Shown here: positions 51,686 through 55,635 of the stretch, piece after piece
How positions within the stretch are numbered: the stretch's first letter is position 1
Layout of the letters: each line of letters starts with the position of its first letter
From: UBA8516 sp035457865
GTDB lineage: Archaea; Thermoproteota; Nitrososphaeria; Nitrososphaerales; Nitrosopumilaceae
Direction of reading: 5' to 3'
Length of the DNA: 55,635 nucleotides
Assembly: GCA_035457865.1 (NCBI GenBank)
Contig: DATIAR010000085.1
Span: 1 to 55,635 of the forward strand
Notes under the pieces: generated by a model
The model's database searches: none
What the model was told of the DNA's origin: nothing
What the model saw: only the letters and a program-made list of their open reading frames with translations
Program-made: the position numbers and the translations under genes

Positions 51686-51692
51686 TGTTTGT

Positions 51693-52397
51693 TTGAAAAG
51701 TCTGGAAGCATCTATAAAATTAGATAGTAGACCTAGACTCTCTATTTTCAAGACCTTCAAAACAAAAAGGGATGAACTTACAGGCGAAGCAATGCGGCAG
51801 AGATCAATTATCATAAATCTTGCAACTGAAACAAGACATATGATGAATACGAGAACATCTCTAGCTCACAAGGTTGCGGAGAAGAGCAATACAGTCTGGC
51901 AAAATGTTTATTCTGGAATTTTTAGAGATCTTGATGAGATCTTACTTCCCTTAGGAATTGTGGAAGAGGCAGGAAGATTGCCCTTGAAGCGAGGACCAAG
52001 GGCCTTGCAAGAACATGGTGTACCGTATTACAAACTCACAGAAAGTGGTATGTTGGTAGCTGTATCTCTTGATGAGTTAAAAGATGAAAGAATCAAGATT
52101 CTTAAGAAATTCTTTGATGATTATGACATAAAAGAAGAAGAATTCAAAGAAGCGATTCTTATGCTCTTGAATGTTGCCCCAAATTTTGTTTATGTGTTAC
52201 TTAGAAAATACATTGAAGCGTATATTGATAAAAAGATAGACAGACTTGTTCCATTTAATTCAAATCGTTTAAGGTACGCTCTTGATGAAACAATTGCAAT
52301 CTATGGAGAGCTTTTAGAGGGTTTTTCCAGTCTGGCAAGTTCTGATCGAGAATCTGTTATCAATTTTTTTCGGTCGAACCTTATCTCCAAACATTAA
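51693..52397 (+). CDS. Winged-helix-like protein, possible regulator next to amt
   Basis: 234 residues from TTG 51693. I do not recognise the family. The middle part, 'SNTVWQNVYSGIFRDLDEILLPLGIVEE' (shortened: 'VYSGIFRDLDEILLPLGIVE') followed by 'GVPYYKLTESGMLVAVSLDEL', has the helix-helix-wing look of DNA-binding winged helices. The rest is mostly alpha-helical without membrane segments or cysteines other than none of note. It is divergent from amt across a gap with repeated palindromes and is followed 27 bp downstream by atpC, so it may regulate amt or itself. DNA binding is an inference. Confidence 0.6.
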   Translation: MKSLEASIKLDSRPRLSIFKTFKTKRDELTGEAMRQRSIIINLATETRHMMNTRTSLAHKVAEKSNTVWQNVYSGIFRDLDEILLPLGIVEEAGRLPLKRGPRALQEHGVPYYKLTESGMLVAVSLDELKDERIKILKKFFDDYDIKEEEFKEAILMLLNVAPNFVYVLLRKYIEAYIDKKIDRLVPFNSNRLRYALDETIAIYGELLEGFSSLASSDRESVINFFRSNLISKH

Positions 52398-52424
52398 AAT
52401 CCTTACTCAAAAGAAGTTATATGA

Positions 52425-53471
52425 ATGGGCATTGGGGCTCCTCAGAAAATATTTGGTTCTGTAAAATCTTTTAGTGCCCGTGGTAGGCTTCTTTCAAAGG
52501 GAGAATTACAAACATTAGCTGAATCACGAAATTTGGACGAACTTGTAACAAGAATAAAGAGTACTGTATACATCAATGCTGTCTCAAAGATTACAAAACC
52601 AGTTACGGCTGAAAAAATTGAATCTGCTCTTAGGAGCCATCTTGCAGATATACATTTTTCTCTTGCAAAATCTGTAGGCGGTGGTTCAGAAATTCTAAAT
52701 GTATACTATCTGAAATTTTTGATCTGGAATTTAAAACTGATTTTCAAAGGAAAAGTATTAGGAAGATCATATGAGGAAATAGAACCTTATGTAAACCTGC
52801 ATGCAGAAGAATTGATAGGACGACGAGATATAGTTGTAAAAGCACTTGTAGCAAAAGACCTAGAAGAAGCTGTATCAAGTCTTGCAACTAGTGAATTTGG
52901 TGAAGAAATTACAAAAGCAGTTTCGTTATATAATGAAAAGAAGAATCTTCAAGTGTTTGACACATATTTAGACAAAGTTTTTTATAAACAACTAGACAGT
53001 GCGTTAAAAGCATCAGGAGAACACGATCTTGCACATCTAATAGGAATGGATATTGATTTTTACAATTTGCTTAGTATTCTACGTGGAAAGTTTTGGGGTC
53101 TAGATGAACAACACATACAAGATCTCATAGTAACCCATACAACATCAGCCCCTAAAGATTTGCTTGGTAGGATGATAAGTGCAGAATCGGTAAAAGATGC
53201 AATGTCAGAACTTTCAAGTACTATTTACAAAGATTTAGTTCCACAAATCGATAACGCGATTGATGCGCTATCAGAATTTGAAAGAGCATTTGAGCTTGCC
53301 ATTTACAAAGCAATCAATCGAACTTTTACTAGAATGTTTAGCTTTGCAACGGTGATTGGAATTTTGAAACTAATGACATATGAAATAAGAAACTTATCGG
53401 CAATTGCTTTTGCTGTAGAGCAGCAGATACCTACACAAACAGTAATGTCGAAACTTGTTATAGCAGAATAG
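52425..53471 (+). CDS. atpC: A/V-type ATPase subunit C
   Basis: 348 residues of the V-type subunit C/d family, all helical with three repeats: 'YINAVSKITKPVTAEKIESAL', 'FDTYLDKVFYKQLDSAL' and 'IGMDIDFYNLLSILRGKFWGL' (shortened: 'MDIDFYNLLSILRGKFWG') and the end 'PFATVIGILKLMTYEIRNL'-like 'FATVIGILKLMTYEIRNLSAI'. It joins the central stalk to the rotor ring. It is separated from the other ATPase genes by about 3 kb and follows the winged-helix gene. Confidence 0.92.
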   Translation: MGIGAPQKIFGSVKSFSARGRLLSKGELQTLAESRNLDELVTRIKSTVYINAVSKITKPVTAEKIESALRSHLADIHFSLAKSVGGGSEILNVYYLKFLIWNLKLIFKGKVLGRSYEEIEPYVNLHAEELIGRRDIVVKALVAKDLEEAVSSLATSEFGEEITKAVSLYNEKKNLQVFDTYLDKVFYKQLDSALKASGEHDLAHLIGMDIDFYNLLSILRGKFWGLDEQHIQDLIVTHTTSAPKDLLGRMISAESVKDAMSELSSTIYKDLVPQIDNAIDALSEFERAFELAIYKAINRTFTRMFSFATVIGILKLMTYEIRNLSAIAFAVEQQIPTQTVMSKLVIAE

Positions 53472-53473
53472 TA

Positions 53474-53480
53474 GTTTTTT
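53474..53480 (+). terminator. T-run after atpC
   Basis: A run of six T begins three bases after the atpC stop. Archaeal transcripts often end at such T tracts; no hairpin is needed. Confidence 0.35.
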
Positions 53481-53733
53481 GATAATTGATAAATTCCGCT
53501 GGAAAAATTCGTGATTTTTGTCATTTCAATGTCCCAGTATCAAAAAAATTCCTTTATTTGACCTCAAAAATGAATTAGACTAGTGCAATTTGTCATTCAT
53601 TGCTAGATTTTCACAAAAAATTGGAATATTTCTTGTTATAGATATAAAATTATGACTATATAAAAAATTTAAAAAAAATATTATACTACGTAAATTTATA
53701 ATCTATTTTTCATAATTATTAGATGAAATAGAG
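53481..53733. other. AT-rich gap, nothing recognised
   Basis: About 250 bp between atpC and the small membrane protein gene. It has A and T runs and a TATA-like stretch near 53653-53665 but no open frame or RNA gene that I can support. Confidence 0.4.
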
Positions 53734-54027
53734 TTGACTAATCAAAAAAATTCAGTTTCTAATAATCAGACAATGCCAAGTAGACTCTACCTTACTAAAA
53801 TGTTTAGAACAAAACAGGAATTGACTATTGATGTTCTAGTTAACACCGTATGGGTCAGCACATTTCTTGCTTTAATGCTCACAGTTCCTTCCCTTATCAT
53901 ATTCATGGGAATCTACTTTGCAACAGGAAACATTCTGTTAGGCGTTGTTATTGGTTTTGGGTTACACTTTGTAGGTCTTGCTTATTCTGAGAAGATCTCA
54001 AAGGGACTTTTGCGAACAGTGAGCTAA
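53734..54027 (+). CDS. Small two-helix membrane protein
   Basis: 97 residues from TTG 53734; an ATG at 53773 would remove 13 polar residues. Two hydrophobic helices (about 36-60 and 62-84) are separated by a very short loop: 'FLALMLTVPSLIIFMGIYF' and 'ILLGVVIGFGLHFVGLAY'. No family recognised; likely a thaumarchaeal conserved membrane protein. It is followed 38 bp later by the Cas4-like gene. Confidence 0.6.
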   Translation: MTNQKNSVSNNQTMPSRLYLTKMFRTKQELTIDVLVNTVWVSTFLALMLTVPSLIIFMGIYFATGNILLGVVIGFGLHFVGLAYSEKISKGLLRTVS

Positions 54028-54065
54028 ATATATTATAGACATACCGTCAAGGAATACCCACCTTG

Positions 54066-54704
54066 ATGGGAGATAGAGATTACAGGCGTATTATCACAGA
54101 TGTTATGGAACGCATTAGTCGTGATACAAAACCAGAAACTGAAAAGGATAATAAAATAATACGTTTTTCTGAGATCGCACGATGTTTACGTCGTTCATAT
54201 TTTGATCGAGTAAACCCACTGGAACAAAAAGGATTGAGATTTTCAGATCTTTTTAGAGAGTTGATAAGAAAAATGCCCTATGGTTCAGTGCCGGGAGAAT
54301 TCTCCATAGATGGTATTAAGCTAAAAGTTCAGGCGGACATGGTGGTTGATGATGTAGTCATAATCTTCCGTCCAGTACCTAAACTACCAGAAAAACTGAT
54401 TCCAAGTGATGCACTATATCTGAACGCGTGTCTATGGATTCTTAAGAAGACAGATGGCATCGTATTATACCTTGCAGAAAATGGTGATGAAATATCATTT
54501 TCTTTGATTCGAGATAACAAGATGTTTGAAGAATCCATACGTAGAGTCAAAATTTTGAACAGCTTACTTGAAGAGAAAAAAGTTCCAGTCATAGAACCGT
54601 CGTCGGAGTGTAATACTTGCCAATATTATGAAAAATGTTACGTTAAAGAAAAGAAGGCAGTGAGTTTTTCAATAGAATCTCTACTAGGTTTTAAGGAAGA
54701 GTAG
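54066..54704 (+). CDS. Cas4/RecB-like protein with four-Cys cluster and degenerate nuclease site
   Basis: 212 residues from ATG 54066 (a TTG lies one codon before). 'EIARCLRRSYFDRV' (C40) and 'CNTCQYYEKC' (C182, C185, C191) reproduce the Cys arrangement of the iron-sulfur cluster of Cas4/Dna2-type PD-(D/E)xK nucleases. The nuclease core is only partly there: 'VQADMVVDDVVIIFRP' has the Asp, but the E-x-K is replaced by I-F-R, and the later Q-x-x-x-Y motif reads differently ('ALYLNACLWIL'). It may bind DNA without cutting. No CRISPR array or other cas gene is nearby, so a CRISPR role is unlikely. Confidence 0.65.
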   Translation: MGDRDYRRIITDVMERISRDTKPETEKDNKIIRFSEIARCLRRSYFDRVNPLEQKGLRFSDLFRELIRKMPYGSVPGEFSIDGIKLKVQADMVVDDVVIIFRPVPKLPEKLIPSDALYLNACLWILKKTDGIVLYLAENGDEISFSLIRDNKMFEESIRRVKILNSLLEEKKVPVIEPSSECNTCQYYEKCYVKEKKAVSFSIESLLGFKEE

Positions 54705-54731
54705 TAAAAAAGTTCGAAGGGAGTTTGTTCC

Positions 54732-54848
54732 CTATTCTGGGCCAGCTGCTACAGCTGTGTGACCTTTGCCGCGTAGTGCAAATAACAAAACACCAAAGGC
54801 AATGAAAACACCCGTAGTTATTGTATATGCTATCATCAATTCTGCCAT
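54732..54848 (-). CDS. 38-residue single-helix membrane peptide
   Basis: Read by hand: ATG at 54848, TAG at 54732. It begins MAELMIAYTITTGVFIAFGV and continues into 'LLFALRGKG', one membrane helix with a basic end, then a small Ala/Gly-rich tail. Short peptides of this kind occur in respiratory or other membrane complexes; here the role is unknown. It lies convergent with the Cas4-like gene and downstream of the LEA14-like gene. Coding is supported by clean start and stop and a hydrophobic profile but not by length. Confidence 0.55.
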   Translation of the reverse strand: MAELMIAYTITTGVFIAFGVLLFALRGKGHTAVAAGPE

Positions 54849-54953
54849 GTTAAGGAATCTCTTTTTTAGAATCTTATATAATTTATCTAAATAAGTTTCA
54901 TTTTATACAAATAATCTAAATTTTAGAATTTTATGATATAAGGGAGCAATTTT

Positions 54954-55511
54954 CTACCTAGTAAAATCAAAAACTACAGAATCTGCCAATCCACTGAATG
55001 CAGATGTAGTACTATAGAATGCCTCTCCTTTGATCCTCCATTCAGGGGTACCTTGCTGTAATGTTAACCAAAATTCTGGATTATTTCCGGTATTTTTTAT
55101 TGTTATTTTCTCACTCACAGAAAGTGAGGAATCAGATAAAACTGTGTAATAATTTGAACTGGTATACTGCCCAGCAAGTCTTTCTCCAATTTCTCCATAT
55201 CCAACTTTAATATCATTTTCAAAAATATCAAAACTTATCATTTCTAGTAAGATTGGTTTATTATTTGGATTCGAAACACCAAATTTTACTTCTAGGGTAG
55301 CTTCTCTTTCAGAAACAGATAGAATGGAAATGTCACTTAGTTGAACATCTAATGGTTTGATTTCTGAAGAGATTGTATTTAGACTTCCTGGAAGTTCAAC
55401 ATCTTTTGGCACTATATTCTTCAAAAAATCTGACCCAGGCAATACTGAAACAGCTAGAATAATTACAGCAAAGATTCCTACTGCTACTCCAACTAGAGGT
55501 TTTCTATTCAA
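54954..55511 (-). CDS. Membrane-anchored LEA14/WHy-domain protein
   Basis: 185 residues from TTG 55511; no other start codon is in frame before a stop. An N-terminal membrane helix (7-27) is followed by a beta domain: 'ATLEVKFGVSNPNNKPILLE' then 'YGEIGERLAGQYT' matches the LEA14/WHy pattern with its 'NPN' motif. These domains are found in archaea and plants, linked to stress, but biochemical function is poorly known. A box tataag at 55558-55563 on the minus strand may be the promoter. Confidence 0.7.
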   Translation of the reverse strand: MNRKPLVGVAVGIFAVIILAVSVLPGSDFLKNIVPKDVELPGSLNTISSEIKPLDVQLSDISILSVSEREATLEVKFGVSNPNNKPILLEMISFDIFENDIKVGYGEIGERLAGQYTSSNYYTVLSDSSLSVSEKITIKNTGNNPEFWLTLQQGTPEWRIKGEAFYSTTSAFSGLADSVVFDFTR

Positions 55512-55587
55512 TGAACTAAGGAAGTTTGTTCTTCTCTTAAATGTTGAGTTGAAAAGGCTTATAGTTAAAACTTTAGAAAATAATTTT

Positions 55588-55635
55588 GTGCAATATCATC
55601 AAGCAGTTAGGATAGGTCAAGAAAGAGCAAGAAAA
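55588..55635 (+). CDS. Start of a rightward gene, cut by the window end
   Basis: From GTG 55588 the frame stays open to the end (16 codons, 'QYHQAVRIGQERARK'). A TATA-like cttatagt at 55558-55566 is about 26 bp before it, shared in opposite sense with the LEA14-like gene. Too short to identify; TTG 55549 is also in frame. Confidence 0.3.
   Translation, partial: MQYHQAVRIGQERARK

Noticed and set aside
54066..54704. Cas4-like gene as part of a CRISPR-Cas locus
   Set aside because: No array and no cas1, cas2 or effector genes within the window.

Overview
The window reads as chromosomal DNA of a low-GC ammonia-oxidising archaeon (Nitrososphaerota/Thaumarchaeota, most like the Nitrosopumilus/Nitrosotenuis side of the phylum; genus not resolvable by eye). 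Signs are archaeal information-processing genes (TFE-alpha, aTrm56, Nep1, RNase P Rpp21, S19e, PDCD5, NAC), an A/V-type ATPase, an ammonium transporter, blue-copper and CopC/CopD-type copper proteins, PEFG-type C-terminal sorting signals, and many thaumarchaeal small zinc ribbons and secreted proteins. Genes are dense, starts are often TTG/GTG, and several promoters place a TATA box about 25 bp from the start codon, as expected for leaderless mRNAs. No rRNA, CRISPR array, insertion sequence or integrase was seen.

Layout. 0-5 kb: end of heme o synthase, a UbiD-family decarboxylase with a small possible PAC3-like partner, zinc ribbon, RuvC/RNase H-fold protein, and a PUA protein-NAC-coiled-coil run. 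4.8-8.1 kb: PhoU-like regulator, HflX, aTrm56, TFE. 8.1-12.4 kb: riboflavin operon (ribE-ribB-ribH-arfA-amidohydrolase-arfC) reading leftward; the amidohydrolase has the ligand set of aromatic deaminases and is a candidate for the poorly defined archaeal deamination step. 12.5-16.3 kb: CitE-like lyase, acryloyl-CoA-reductase-like MDR enzyme, PDCD5-S19e, RNase P subunit, Nep1 and tRNA-Gly(TCC). 16.3-23.7 kb: two exported proteins, class II ribonucleotide reductase, and upstream of it a winged-helix/ATP-cone/NrdD-like fusion lacking the catalytic cysteines and the glycyl-radical end, probably a nucleotide-sensing regulator. 23.7-27.8 kb: zinc ribbon, DUF35-thiolase pair, topoisomerase-type zinc fingers, nitrilase, 4-oxalocrotonate tautomerase, rhomboid protease.

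27.9-40.6 kb is an envelope and metal region: secreted proteins sharing beta-sandwich domains joined to different C-terminal modules (tryptophan-rich repeats, CFI box, PEFG tail), a plastocyanin-like protein, a CopC-CopD-beta-propeller fusion, and a metal ABC transporter divergent from a NikR-type regulator with a near-ideal palindrome between them. 40.6-42.1 kb: divergent pyrB and pyrI. 42.1-53.5 kb: the ATPase genes, split into a leftward E-A-B-D-(43-aa ORF)-K operon, divergent subunit I, and C further right; a rhodanese, the Amt transporter (with repeated palindromes upstream) and a winged-helix-like protein lie among them. 53.7-55.6 kb: small membrane proteins, a Cas4-like protein with a damaged nuclease site, and an LEA14/WHy-type membrane-anchored protein.

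Four genes too short for a usual ORF cut-off were read by hand: a 53-aa zinc ribbon (23742-23903), a 58-aa tautomerase (26866-27042), a 43-aa ATPase-operon peptide (42442-42573) and a 38-aa membrane peptide (54732-54848). All functional calls rest on reading motifs and recalled family knowledge; no search was run.
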